Shown in pieces: positions 16,141 through 24,036 of a stretch of 64,000 nucleotides of DNA (the stretch's first letter is position 1; each line of letters starts with the position of its first letter). The position numbers and the translations under genes were made by a program. The notes beneath the pieces were generated by a model. That model had not been told where the DNA came from. It searched no databases and saw only the letters and a list, made by a program, of their open reading frames with translations. Source of the stretch: Paenibacillus sp. V4I7 (GTDB lineage Bacteria; Bacillota; Bacilli; Paenibacillales; NBRC-103111); contig NZ_JAUSZD010000002.1 of the NCBI RefSeq assembly GCF_030817275.1, forward strand, positions 3,658,001-3,722,000, given 5' to 3'.

Positions 16141-16375
16141 TTACGAAGCTCTTGCTGTTAATAAGTGATAATAATTAATTATTTTCAGTCCTTTTGAAGT
16201 AGCATATTTATTAAAAATTCCCTCTACATCTTGTAAGCATTCCTGCCAAACAACTTCTCTTAGTTTTTGGCTCTGTCCAAAGCATTTTTTAATAAGAACA
16301 TCTTCTGGTGTAGAAAGGTATTCAATTTCTTCAAGTTGCTCTACCCTAACTGATCCCAAAGTTCACTTTGCACCA
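16141..16375 (-). pseudogene. C-terminal part of an unrecognised cassette gene
   Basis: The open frame encodes about 72 residues with a helical, charged composition and no recognised domain. It has no convincing start or ribosome-binding site and its 5' side meets the unrelated plus-strand block at about 16,375. The TAA stop lies about 5 bp before repeat copy 13, as in intact units. It is probably the surviving 3' end of a gene cut by insertion of that block. Confidence 0.45.
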
Positions 16376-16439
16376 CCAAGATAAGCGTCATCGGACTCTG
16401 CGCGTCCATCTTAAATTCAGCAAGAAACGAACCAAAACT

Positions 16440-17196
16440 TTGAAGCTACGAAAGATACGACGATGCAAGGTGTTTTGGGGAGGTATGTTCCCGCACTAGC
16501 CTTTATTGGTTACGACGGCTTTTACCTAGACACGATGGACAATTTCACCAATGCCAAAGGCGAAACTGAAAATGCACATCTACTTCAACCCAAAAACCTT
16601 ACGCTTATGTCGATAATAATAAGAATTCTTTATCATTTACGCTCGATGATTTTGTTACAGCTTACGAATCCAGTACAATGACCTGGCATTACGGAAGACG
16701 TGCCGACGTAGCTGCTGAAGCTGGAAGCATTCCATTACTTCAAGATGCTGCCACGTTTGAAGAGGTTCGTCGGAGCACAATTGTGAACGCCATACAAGGT
16801 GACTTAGAATATTTCATCAATCAATACAATGAGAGCGCAAGGCGTATTGGGATCGCATATACGTTTACACTCCCAACAATTAGCCAAGAGGAGTGGGATA
16901 ACACGTTAAATGATGTAGGGGTTATTGCGTTCGTTCAAGGCCTGCCAATGGGGAGCACGATTTACAACCATTATGCTTTAGGGGGAAGTCGTCTTATCAA
17001 ACGTGATGTTGTTAAAGGGGCAGTAGATATTGCTAATGGGGTTAAGTATTATTTCCGAAGCACTTGCTCAAGTACCTTTACAAGCGCAGATTATCGCGTA
17101 GAGGAAACATTCAGCAACGAAAGAGAAGCAGCGAGTGCCGGTTACAATCCATTACAATGTGTGAATCCTGAGCTTATTACGCACAAACACAATTAA
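16440..17196 (+). pseudogene. Unrecognised secreted-type protein fragment, frameshifted
   Basis: Two plus-strand frames (to 16,580 and from about 16,585 to 17,196) read as one protein after a single shift. The second part, from TSTQKPYAYVDNN to the stop, gives about 200 residues, including YNESARRIGIAYTFTLP and FVQGLPMG. No start codon with a ribosome-binding site was found, so the 5' end is missing. The wording recalls large surface or pilus-associated proteins of Paenibacillus, but I cannot assign a family. It belongs to the plus-strand block that interrupts the repeat array. Confidence 0.45.
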
Positions 17197-17220
17197 GAAA
17201 GTATAGAGTAAATTATATTA

Positions 17221-17247
17221 TTATATAGATTGAATTAATCTATATAA
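17221..17247. repeat. Perfect inverted repeat upstream of the TnpB fragment
   Basis: The 11-bp arms TTATATAGATT and AATCTATATAA are separated by GAATT, about 20 bp before the ribosome-binding site of the TnpB-like gene. It may be a terminator for the upstream fragment or a remnant IS200/IS605 end hairpin. Confidence 0.6.
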
Positions 17248-17280
17248 TTGATAGAATGGAAATATGGAGGTGTGAAAACA

Positions 17281-17817
17281 GTGCTTTGTACAATGAAAAT
17301 TAAGTTACTAACTGATGAAGAACAACATCGAATGCTTACCGAAACAATGACCCGCTTCCACGAGGTTTGTAACTACATAAGCGAAGTCTCTTTTCAACAA
17401 GGTACTTATCGAAACAAAATTAAGATCATGAATGTACATTACCAGTCATTACGTGAGAACTACAATTTTCCATCTCAAATGGTCGTAAGAGCAGTAGGTA
17501 AGGTCGTACAAAACTACAAAGAAGTCAAAGGAAAACCAAAAGAACCACTCGTCTTTAAAGACAATACATCAGTTGTATACGATTCGCGTACACTCTCATT
17601 CAAAGGGCTAAGCAAAGCGTCCATCCGTACCCTAGAAGGAAGAATAGATGTTCCAGTGATAATGCAAGGCTATCATCAAGGGACGATATCGAAAAGAGTG
17701 GAAGGGCAATCCGATCTCATTAAGGTTGATAATGAGTTCCACTTATTATACGTCCTTGATTTACCCGAAACGGAGAGTATCTCTCCATTCGATTTTGTAA
17801 ATATAAAAATCAATTAA
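17281..17817 (+). CDS. TnpB N-terminal-domain protein, lacking RuvC
   Basis: GTG at 17281 follows GGAGGTG by 8 nt, giving 178 residues. The start (MKIKLLTDEEQHRMLTETM, then HEVCNYISEVSF) matches the N-terminus of IS200/IS605 TnpB (OrfB) nucleases. The match continues through the wedge/recognition region to the phrase HLLYVLDLPETE. In full TnpB the RuvC core with its first catalytic Asp begins just after this point; here the protein stops instead. It therefore cannot cleave DNA. It could be a dead fragment or a retained RNA- or DNA-binding domain. It lies 19 bp upstream of an SLH-domain gene on the same strand. Confidence 0.65.
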   Translation: MLCTMKIKLLTDEEQHRMLTETMTRFHEVCNYISEVSFQQGTYRNKIKIMNVHYQSLRENYNFPSQMVVRAVGKVVQNYKEVKGKPKEPLVFKDNTSVVYDSRTLSFKGLSKASIRTLEGRIDVPVIMQGYHQGTISKRVEGQSDLIKVDNEFHLLYVLDLPETESISPFDFVNIKIN

Positions 17818-17836
17818 CTCTAGGAGTGAAAAAACA

Positions 17837-19069
17837 ATGAAAAAAGTATTGCTAACTACTCTTGCTACAATTACAATCGCGGGATTTTCCATGGAAAGTG
17901 CTAAAGAACCCGTTAAGGCTGCTGATACTCAAAATGTTTCATTTTCTGATATAGCCGGGCATTGGTCACAAAGCAATGTCATGACAGCAATCCAGAAGGG
18001 TTATGTTGATGGCTACCCAGATGGTACGTTCCGTCCGGATGGAACCATCACAAGAGCTGAGTACGCAGCGCTATTGAGTCGTGTTACAAATCTTGAAACA
18101 ACGACAACACCCAATGCTTTTTCTGATTTAAAAGGTCACTGGAGCCAAACGGAAGTCAACAAACTGGTTGCGCTCGGATTTATTGATCCTACCGATTACC
18201 CAAATGGTTTTGAAGCCGATAAGAAGCTTACACGATATGAAATGATGAAATGGATTTCAACTGGCCTAGCCAAATCGGACCCAAGCTTTCAACAAGCATT
18301 GTTAGATACAAAGAATACTTTACTTCCAACTCCGGAGACATACAAAGGCGGTATTTCGACTGATCAAATTTCTTATATTGCCCTCGTAAAAGGAACTGGA
18401 ATTATTGAAGGATTCGAAGATGGTTCTTTCAGGCCGGATAACTCAACAACAAGAGCAGAAGTTACAACAATTTTGCTCCGTTACACTGATGTTGAAGGAA
18501 AAAAAGCCGATCAATACAAAGCTTTGAACGAGTTGCGTGAAGTAGGGACAACTGGGACTAACGTTACTTCCCTAACACCTTATTATTACACAAAGAATTT
18601 GAGTGGTGACAAACCTACTTTCTCTAACATTTTGAATAAACCGATTACTTTGAAGAACAACTCTGGAAGTGTCAAGGTTCACCATTTAATTATTGTTGAT
18701 TCTGATGGCGATCAAGGTAGTGGAGTATATGCTCCTATGTTCGTTGATAAGGTACCAAAAGCCTTTCTAGGCAGATATCTTGTGTACTCTGACATATCAA
18801 TCACATCAAATATGGAGAAAACAGACTTAAACACACTTGGAAATGGTATCACAAGTGCTCTAGTTAGCTTTTATCGGGTAACAGGTACCAAAGTTAGTAG
18901 TTACGGTTTGAATACCATTCCAGAGTTAAATGCATGGCAGTATTTGGTTAAGGGTGAAGAAAAGAGAGTATGGGTATCATCCAACATAGAAAAAGATGCA
19001 ACTAGTTCTGTAGGATATAGTCTTACAGCGGATAATGGAGATAATGTTAGAATCTTTCTAAAAAAGTAA
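17837..19069 (+). CDS. S-layer homology (SLH) domain protein
   Basis: The 410-residue protein has a signal peptide (residues 1-29, cleavage after VKA) and three SLH repeats: about 36-78 (DIAGHWSQ, DGYPDGTFRPDG, TRAEYAALL), 95-145 (FSDLKGHWSQ, TRYEMMKWI) and 175-220 (GFEDGSFRPDNSTTRAEV). SLH triplets bind pyruvylated secondary cell-wall polymers, so it should sit on the cell surface. The C-terminal 190 residues are of unknown family. A TAGGAGTGA site precedes the ATG. The gene after it also encodes an exported protein, so they may be co-transcribed. Confidence 0.85.
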   Translation: MKKVLLTTLATITIAGFSMESAKEPVKAADTQNVSFSDIAGHWSQSNVMTAIQKGYVDGYPDGTFRPDGTITRAEYAALLSRVTNLETTTTPNAFSDLKGHWSQTEVNKLVALGFIDPTDYPNGFEADKKLTRYEMMKWISTGLAKSDPSFQQALLDTKNTLLPTPETYKGGISTDQISYIALVKGTGIIEGFEDGSFRPDNSTTRAEVTTILLRYTDVEGKKADQYKALNELREVGTTGTNVTSLTPYYYTKNLSGDKPTFSNILNKPITLKNNSGSVKVHHLIIVDSDGDQGSGVYAPMFVDKVPKAFLGRYLVYSDISITSNMEKTDLNTLGNGITSALVSFYRVTGTKVSSYGLNTIPELNAWQYLVKGEEKRVWVSSNIEKDATSSVGYSLTADNGDNVRIFLKK

Positions 19070-19088
19070 TGACTGGAGGAGATGATTC

Positions 19089-19418
19089 GTGAAATTCTTT
19101 AAAATTTCTAACCTACTCGTCTTAACTTCCTTAATTATTAACATGACAGCCATAACAATTGCACCAGTAAACGCTGCTGGGATATATCCACCAAAGACAC
19201 AGCAATCTGCACCAAAAAAAGTGGAATCAAATCCAGTACTTGCTAAACCAGGTGTTTACTGGTATCAATTGGATGCAGGTGGTTTTAGGGCAGACTACTC
19301 AGGTGGTCAAATGGATGTTGGTTGGAATGGGGATTGTAACGTTCCAGTACCTCTGCCCATTCATAAACTTCCCGTGCAGAGTCAAATATTTTACATACTT
19401 CCTTGTAGTTCTCATTAA
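19089..19418 (+). CDS. Exported protein, probably truncated
   Basis: The 109-residue frame begins with a clear signal peptide (residues 1-33, cleavage after VNA) and follows a GGAGGAG site. After about residue 85 (QMDVGWNGDCN) the sequence appears to leave its original gene: from about 19,350 the opposite strand carries a coding fragment instead. The natural protein was probably longer. It lies 19 bp after the SLH gene and may have been a surface partner. The family is not recognised. Confidence 0.5.
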   Translation: MKFFKISNLLVLTSLIINMTAITIAPVNAAGIYPPKTQQSAPKKVESNPVLAKPGVYWYQLDAGGFRADYSGGQMDVGWNGDCNVPVPLPIHKLPVQSQIFYILPCSSH

Positions 19419-19475
19419 TCCATTCAATGTCCTTTTGGAACCCTCCGGAAGAGTATTACCCGCATCATTCGTGAT
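19335..19475 (-). pseudogene. Fragment of a cassette gene
   Basis: On the minus strand KDIEWINENYKEVCKIF and the following SAREVYEWAEVLER read as good protein, preceded in a shifted frame by NDAGNTLPEG. It starts right after repeat copy 14 and stops at the junction with the plus-strand block. It may be the first half of the gene whose end lies at 16,141, but that join is speculative. Confidence 0.4.
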
Positions 19476-19489
19476 TTGATTTTAATATA

Positions 19490-19560
19490 CTGTCCTGTTA
19501 ACGTATTGTTGGATGCCGTATTTGCTGGCAGCCTGAACTATCGTTCTCCGTTAGCGCAAC
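19490..19560 (-). repeat. attC-like repeat, copy 14
   Basis: On the minus strand it reads TTGCGCTAACGGAGAACGATAG, a GGCTGCCAGC...GGCATCC stem-loop and CGTTAACAGGACAG. The TAA inside the CTAACGG box is the stop codon of the gene at 19551-20012. Confidence 0.75.
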
Positions 19561-20012
19561 AGCTGATTAACCTTAGGTTTATAAGAAGCAACAATAAAGC
19601 AAATCAAAACGCTTATAACACCACAGATGATATAGGTATAAGTGTAGTAAGGCGCTGCCTCACCACGTATGAACATCATAGTTGTTATTCCATTCATTGA
19701 TCCGTCACCGCCTCCAATCACTAATAAATAACCAATTAGATATATCAACAATCGCTCGCTAATGACTGGAATTATACTAACAAATAGTGCGCCAGTGCGT
19801 TTATTGGCAAAAACTTTATTCGCATATATTCCAGCTAAGAGATATGGAATAATCAGCAACGGTGTACCAATAAAAGTACCAGATAAGTCCCAATTATAGT
19901 CAGCAGGTTCTTTAAAGAAGATCGAATACAATGTATACATTGCATACATCGTAAGAAAATAGCTAGACGTAATAACCATCCAGCCACCAATTATCTTGCT
20001 AATCATTTGCAT
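19551..20012 (-). CDS. Multi-spanning membrane protein of unknown function
   Basis: The 153-residue protein has four hydrophobic segments (about 8-32, 45-66, 75-100 and 123-143) and no recognised motif. The gene reads straight into repeat copy 14: its TAA stop is part of the conserved CTAACGG box. This is the clearest sign that gene and repeat travel as one unit. The start lies about 70 bp from a partial repeat and 130 bp from copy 15, and an AAGGGG site precedes the ATG. Confidence 0.65.
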   Translation of the reverse strand: MQMISKIIGGWMVITSSYFLTMYAMYTLYSIFFKEPADYNWDLSGTFIGTPLLIIPYLLAGIYANKVFANKRTGALFVSIIPVISERLLIYLIGYLLVIGGGDGSMNGITTMMFIRGEAAPYYTYTYIICGVISVLICFIVASYKPKVNQLLR

Positions 20013-20082
20013 CCCCTTCCAATATTAACCAATATTAATCATAGATATTAGACGAAAATTATAATAAAATGTTGCGCTATTC

Positions 20083-20118
20083 ACCTGTTACTTGAATGAA
20101 CAAAAAGAGTATCTTCCA
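20083..20118 (-). repeat. Partial attC-like repeat
   Basis: Only one edge is kept (CCTGTTACTTGAATGAAC on the plus strand, matching the edge of copies 7 and 8). It is followed by unrelated sequence and then a complete copy, as if a unit between them was lost. Confidence 0.5.
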
Positions 20119-20140
20119 TGAGGATTTTTTCCACGCTAAA

Positions 20141-20230
20141 CTGCCCTTTAGCTTAATAAAAACAAGGAGCAGCTGCAGCGGCAGAACTGCTTCTTGTTTT
20201 GTTCAACTATACTTATCCGTTAGTTGAGCG
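20141..20230 (-). repeat. attC-like repeat, copy 15 (array end)
   Basis: On the minus strand it opens CTCAACTAACGGATAAGTATAG. It has an AACAAGAAGCAG...CTGCTCCTTGTT stem-loop and ends TTAAGCTAAAGGGCAG. No further copy was found between here and 64,000. Confidence 0.75.
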
Positions 20231-20324
20231 CAGCTGCGTGAGTCTTATAGTTCATCTTCTCAGTCTACAACACTATTATTTTACAATCTAACACTGTAAT
20301 TTCTCCAAACGTATTCAATTTAAA

Positions 20325-20363
20325 AAGTGAAAAACACTAACTAATAGTTAGTGTTTTTCACTT
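20325..20363 (-). terminator. Perfect 18-bp hairpin, terminator of the XRE gene
   Basis: The arms AAGTGAAAAACACTAACT and their exact complement flank a 3-nt loop and run into TTTTTAAATT on the minus strand, about 48 bp after the regulator stop codon. Confidence 0.7.
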
Positions 20364-20410
20364 AAGGATCGAAATCTAATGTAACAGAAATCTACAATAA
20401 TATTAACACT

Positions 20411-20749
20411 CTATTTAGATTCTTTTATAAAAAATATTTCCTTTAGTATACTATGTACCCTTTGTATATCCTCGTTGCTTCTCTCAAACAGTAAGATCTG
20501 AATCTTTTCCAAATCCTCTCTGTCAATATACCTACTTTTCTCCGTCTCAAATAACAGATTAGGATGAATTTCCAAAGCTCTAGATATTTTCTCAATGGTC
20601 TCCAAAGTAATATTAACAGAGCCTCTCTCGATTCTTACCAGGTGTGCTTGATCAATTGGAATGGATTCCGCTAATTGTTCCTGAGTGAGTTTTCTTGCTT
20701 TTCGATAAAATCTTATTCTTTTACCCACTTGCTGAAAAAGACTGGACAT
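20411..20749 (-). CDS. XRE-family transcriptional regulator
   Basis: The 112-residue protein has an N-terminal Cro/C1 helix-turn-helix (about residues 8-62: GKRIRFYRKARKLTQEQLAE, then DQAHLVRIERGSVNITLETIEKI) and a helical C-terminus without a sensor domain. It is transcribed away from the DGQHR-domain gene at 20,881. The 131-bp region between them contains a TTATGT/ACATAA inverted repeat over the -10 box of that gene, a possible operator. It probably represses itself and the divergent gene. Small paired regulators like this are common beside defence or mobile-element genes. Confidence 0.8.
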   Translation of the reverse strand: MSSLFQQVGKRIRFYRKARKLTQEQLAESIPIDQAHLVRIERGSVNITLETIEKISRALEIHPNLLFETEKSRYIDREDLEKIQILLFERSNEDIQRVHSILKEIFFIKESK

Positions 20750-20825
20750 TAAACCACCTCATTAACAGCGTAGGCTTGTCCAGCTAAGTTATGAAGATCA
20801 ATACACTACATAATACCATTTGATT

Positions 20826-20845
20826 TTATGTGTTATAATACATAA
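20826..20845 (+). promoter_or_regulatory. Promoter and possible operator of the DGQHR gene
   Basis: TATAAT at 20834-20839 lies inside the inverted repeat TTATGT-GTTATAAT-ACATAA, 41 bp before the ATG. Placing a palindrome over the -10 box suggests binding by the divergent XRE regulator. No strong -35 is visible. Confidence 0.5.
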
Positions 20846-20880
20846 AATAAATACTAATACTACAAATAGGGAGTTAGGAC

Positions 20881-21873
20881 ATGAACACATTATTGAAACA
20901 ACATGTTATTGAAAATGTCCTTCAATATAAAATGCGTGGTAAAGTCGCATATCTAGGACATGTAGCTGCCTCAGATGCCCTACAGATTACTTATGTTAAG
21001 CCATATGACTTACCCTCAGGAAAAGGATATCAAAGACCTGTAGATGCTAAAAGAGCAAATGATTTTGCCCTTTATTTATCAAAAGGAGATAACTCATTAT
21101 TCACACCAATTCTTCTAAATGCTGAAGCAAAATGGGATTTCGTTCCTTATGATAAATATAGACCTACTTACGGTAGGCTGCTTTGCAAAGATAAAGCCTC
21201 TTTAATGGATGGGCAGCATCGTTTGGGAGGAATCAAGAGATATACACAGGAAACCAACTCTGAAATAAATATTCCTTTCCTTGCGTTACACTATTTGGAC
21301 GAGGATGAGGAAATCCAACTTTTTGATACAATTAATACAAAAGCTAAGGGAATAGGAGTTTCTCTAAGTCGTTATTTGCGAAGACATTCTGACGACCTTA
21401 GTTGGGTTGCAACGGAGTTAATCGTAAGAAGTGATAGTCCTTTCTACAATATTGGCACAATAACAGGTAAGAGAAACGCCGGGCGTCATGTAACACTTCA
21501 AAATCTATATAGAGTCCTAGAGCTTCTTACTCGAGACATTCATGTATCTAGCCTAACCAAAGAGGAGAAGTTGATGTTAAGTTTATATTACTTTAATGCA
21601 TTGAAAGAAAATTTTAACCAAGAGTGGATGGATTATCAAGAACATCGCCTCACACACATAGTTTGTTTAAATGCATTAGCTATTGCTGGTTCAGAAATTT
21701 TTTCAAAAGTGGTGTCTACGGATAAAAAGCAAATTGATTATACTAGTATTCTTAAATATGTGAAGAGATTAAAAAAATTCGATTGGTCGTCTAATGGTGT
21801 TCTAAGATATATCAAAGGTTTAAGTGGTTCAAAGACATTGGCTTCAGATTTAATTGCTCAGATGATGTTATAA
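20881..21873 (+). CDS. DndB-like DGQHR domain protein
   Basis: The 330-residue protein contains the signature MDGQHRLGGI (about residues 110-119), preceded by GYQRPVDAKRANDFALYL (about 48-65). This places it in the DGQHR superfamily that includes DndB, the regulator of DNA phosphorothioation gene clusters. No dndA, dndC-E or dndF-H genes are nearby, so this is an orphan. Orphan members often occur in mobile or defence regions, with unknown biochemical role. It stands alone with a divergent XRE regulator and its own terminator, right after the end of the cassette-like array. Confidence 0.7.
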   Translation: MNTLLKQHVIENVLQYKMRGKVAYLGHVAASDALQITYVKPYDLPSGKGYQRPVDAKRANDFALYLSKGDNSLFTPILLNAEAKWDFVPYDKYRPTYGRLLCKDKASLMDGQHRLGGIKRYTQETNSEINIPFLALHYLDEDEEIQLFDTINTKAKGIGVSLSRYLRRHSDDLSWVATELIVRSDSPFYNIGTITGKRNAGRHVTLQNLYRVLELLTRDIHVSSLTKEEKLMLSLYYFNALKENFNQEWMDYQEHRLTHIVCLNALAIAGSEIFSKVVSTDKKQIDYTSILKYVKRLKKFDWSSNGVLRYIKGLSGSKTLASDLIAQMML

Positions 21874-21914
21874 AAAGTTTAAATAATAATTTTATTATGA
21901 TACTGATCTGAAAA

Positions 21915-21959
21915 CAAATAACGCTAGTATAGCTGTGGAATGGATCTGACGTTATTTTT
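21915..21959 (+). terminator. Terminator of the DGQHR gene
   Basis: AAATAACG and CGTTATTTTTTA flank a region with weak internal pairing, about 45 bp after the stop. The 367-bp gap up to 22,241 otherwise holds only the facing terminator at 22,166-22,215; I see no gene in it. Confidence 0.6.
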
Positions 21960-22165
21960 TAATGAATTAATGAATTTATAAGTGCCATTACCTAATATTT
22001 TTTTGGTTGTAAGATTAACGCTTCTTGATCATAACGCTGTAGCCATTTTATTACTTAACTTTCAATTCACGCTAAGTTAATCGCTTAGCTATTAGCTCAG
22101 TTCTTTTTCATTTGAATCTAGTTCGATTATTTCTAAAAATATTTAAAACTTAGCTAGTCAGCATA

Positions 22166-22215
22166 AAAACGAGTGCACTTAGGACTTGGGAGGTCCTAGA
22201 GTGTCACTCGTTTTT
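22166..22215 (-). terminator. Terminator of the uvrX operon
   Basis: A long stem AAAAACGAGTG...CACTCGTTTTT with an inner AGGAC/GTCCT-type stem and a T run on the minus strand lies about 25 bp after the stop at 22,241. Confidence 0.75.
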
Positions 22216-22240
22216 GTTTTAAATGTGTGCCCAATGCCTT

Positions 22241-22696
22241 TCATTTCAGAAACTCCGAATACTTCCCTAGTCGTTTCATGAGCTCTGCTCGAGCAACATC
22301 TCTAATCAAAACAAATTTGTCCTCGTAGCCGCGGCAGATGTATTGGTACCGTAAATTTGAATCGATCATCTCATCTTCAAACACCTTTATATTTCGTTCT
22401 TTCAATAACTTCCGCACTGTTTGAAGGTCGTTTGTTATTAGGTTTTGAATGATGTTTGCCGCTTTAACAAAGATCGTTCTCATAGAGTAGGAAGTTCTTT
22501 CTATTTCCTGTTTATTCTTTTCAACAATTGAAAGCAACATTGGGAGTAAAACGAAATCCCGTATCGCTTCCAACTCCTCTTTCGTAGGCATTGTAGTATT
22601 GTTTTGCGGCTGGTGTCTCTGCTGCAGTGCAGCATTGTGTTCTGGTGACATGAACTTCGTACTCCATCTACCATTTCCATCGAGTAGTTTGCTCAA
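22241..22696 (-). CDS. UvrX-partner protein, YolD-like N-terminus
   Basis: The 151-residue protein starts with LDGNGRWSTKFMSPEHNAAL (about 5-23), which resembles the opening of YolD-like proteins that accompany Y-family polymerases in Firmicutes. The rest (about 50-151) is a helical domain that is paralogous to the gene at 24,558-24,935. They share the LLPxLL segment, a KxRxIxVxxxEM stretch, and a C-terminal VRAELM-type motif. Its start overlaps the uvrX stop by 4 bp (ATGA), so the two are co-translated. A role in SOS or error-prone repair is inferred from context. Confidence 0.6.
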   Translation of the reverse strand: MSKLLDGNGRWSTKFMSPEHNAALQQRHQPQNNTTMPTKEELEAIRDFVLLPMLLSIVEKNKQEIERTSYSMRTIFVKAANIIQNLITNDLQTVRKLLKERNIKVFEDEMIDSNLRYQYICRGYEDKFVLIRDVARAELMKRLGKYSEFLK

Positions 22697-23940
22697 GCAT
22701 AATGTCCCCCTATCATAATCGCCCTATCTCTAGCTTGTGCAGTTTCTAACAGTGAAGAAGCTCTAATAATTGCTGCACCGCCAAATCTGTCTTTAATACT
22801 ATCCTGAGCTTTGGCGAGCCTAAGATTTCTTTCGATATCCTCAAATAGATCGAGCTGATGCGTGCTATCATCTGTCAATTGAGATAGGTCTACAGCTAAA
22901 TGCGTGAGGGGATCTCCGTTCCAATGTTTCTTGAACAATTCGCGCGCTGCTGAAACAACATGATGCTCTAGGCAAGTCGGCGAAGGTAGTGTCATTTGCC
23001 TCGAAAATCCCCTTCTCATCGTCCCGGCGCTAACTGTCACTACACGCCCCATGCTATTGTGCCGTCTGCTTGTTCGGCATACTTCAATCACTAATTCAAT
23101 CATTAGCGGCTCTATGTCCTCCATTGTCTGGTATTTCGTTGACTGTACCGTTCTGCCTCGAGTAATAGATTGCGGCTTCGCGAAGGCTCTTGCAACGACT
23201 GGGCTGGGATCAATTCCGCGCGCTGTTTGCCAATAATATTCTGCTTTGATATCGCTTTGTCGTCCCATCCTAATCCGCATGCGCCGTTTGAATTCTCCAA
23301 GCTCTAGCCGCGCTATATCACCAATAGTATTCAATCCCATTCTTACAAAGTGAGCAGTCATCCGAGACCCAACCATGTACATTTGTGAGACAGGTAACGG
23401 CCATAATATGGACTCGACCTGATTTACTGGCAATTCGAAAATGCCACTTTCGCTCTTCTTCGCGAAATTGTCTGTGGCCATTTTGGCAAGCACTTTGTTT
23501 GAAGAGATACCCGCACGAATCCAAACGCCTGTAGAAAGCATAACTTTTGTTTGCATCTGGCGTGCAATTTCTTCTGGTGATCCGAAAAGCGACGTTGAAC
23601 CTGTCACGTCAATAAATTGCTCGTCAATGCTCCAAGGTTCAACCAAGTCGGTAAAGGTTTCATAAATCTCTGTGATGAGTGTAGAGACATCAATGTAAGT
23701 CTTCATTCTTGGTCGGACTATAGTAAGATCTGGGCAAACAGCAAGAGCTTCAAAATTTCGCATCGCAGTTGATACGCCATAAGATTTCGCAATGGGACAA
23801 GCAGCTAATACAATACCGCTCTTACGGGCAGGGTCACCAACCGCTATGGGTTTATTGCAAAGCTCTGGGTGTGCCGCTTTTTCCACACTGGCATAAAAAC
23901 TCTGACAGTCCACAAGCATAACAGCTCGTTCTGATTTCAT
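22693..23940 (-). CDS. uvrX: Y-family DNA polymerase, UvrX/UmuC type
   Basis: ATG at 23,940 is chosen because GGTGGTG lies before it and the product then starts at the conserved AVMLVDCQSFYASVEKA. The 415 residues contain the catalytic Asp (VDCQSFYAS), a finger region (RKSGIVLAACPIAKSYG), the second catalytic motif WSIDEQFIDVT, a thumb, and a little-finger domain ending near LDLFED. This is a translesion polymerase like the plasmid and phage UvrX/UmuC enzymes. It overlaps its small partner gene by 4 bp. No LexA box lies directly upstream; the boxes are at the neighbouring duplicate. Confidence 0.88.
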   Translation of the reverse strand: MKSERAVMLVDCQSFYASVEKAAHPELCNKPIAVGDPARKSGIVLAACPIAKSYGVSTAMRNFEALAVCPDLTIVRPRMKTYIDVSTLITEIYETFTDLVEPWSIDEQFIDVTGSTSLFGSPEEIARQMQTKVMLSTGVWIRAGISSNKVLAKMATDNFAKKSESGIFELPVNQVESILWPLPVSQMYMVGSRMTAHFVRMGLNTIGDIARLELGEFKRRMRIRMGRQSDIKAEYYWQTARGIDPSPVVARAFAKPQSITRGRTVQSTKYQTMEDIEPLMIELVIEVCRTSRRHNSMGRVVTVSAGTMRRGFSRQMTLPSPTCLEHHVVSAARELFKKHWNGDPLTHLAVDLSQLTDDSTHQLDLFEDIERNLRLAKAQDSIKDRFGGAAIIRASSLLETAQARDRAIMIGGHYA

Positions 23941-24036
23941 AGTCACACCACCAAAATGTTTATACATCAAAATTGCATACCGCAATTATGTACATGAGTC
24001 TTTACTAAAAAAATCCTTGTTACATAAGGGATTTTA

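Noticed and set aside
112..20230. CRISPR array
   Set aside because: The repeats are 400-1000 bp or more apart, hold genes between them and vary in their centre. No short regular spacers and no cas genes are present.
112..20230. Plain rho-independent terminators between genes
   Set aside because: The hairpins lack T runs, the conserved boxes outside the stem are not explained by termination, and some units have their own separate terminators.
20411..21873. Toxin-antitoxin pair
   Set aside because: The two genes are divergent, and the larger protein has the DGQHR signature rather than a toxin fold such as RelE or HipA.
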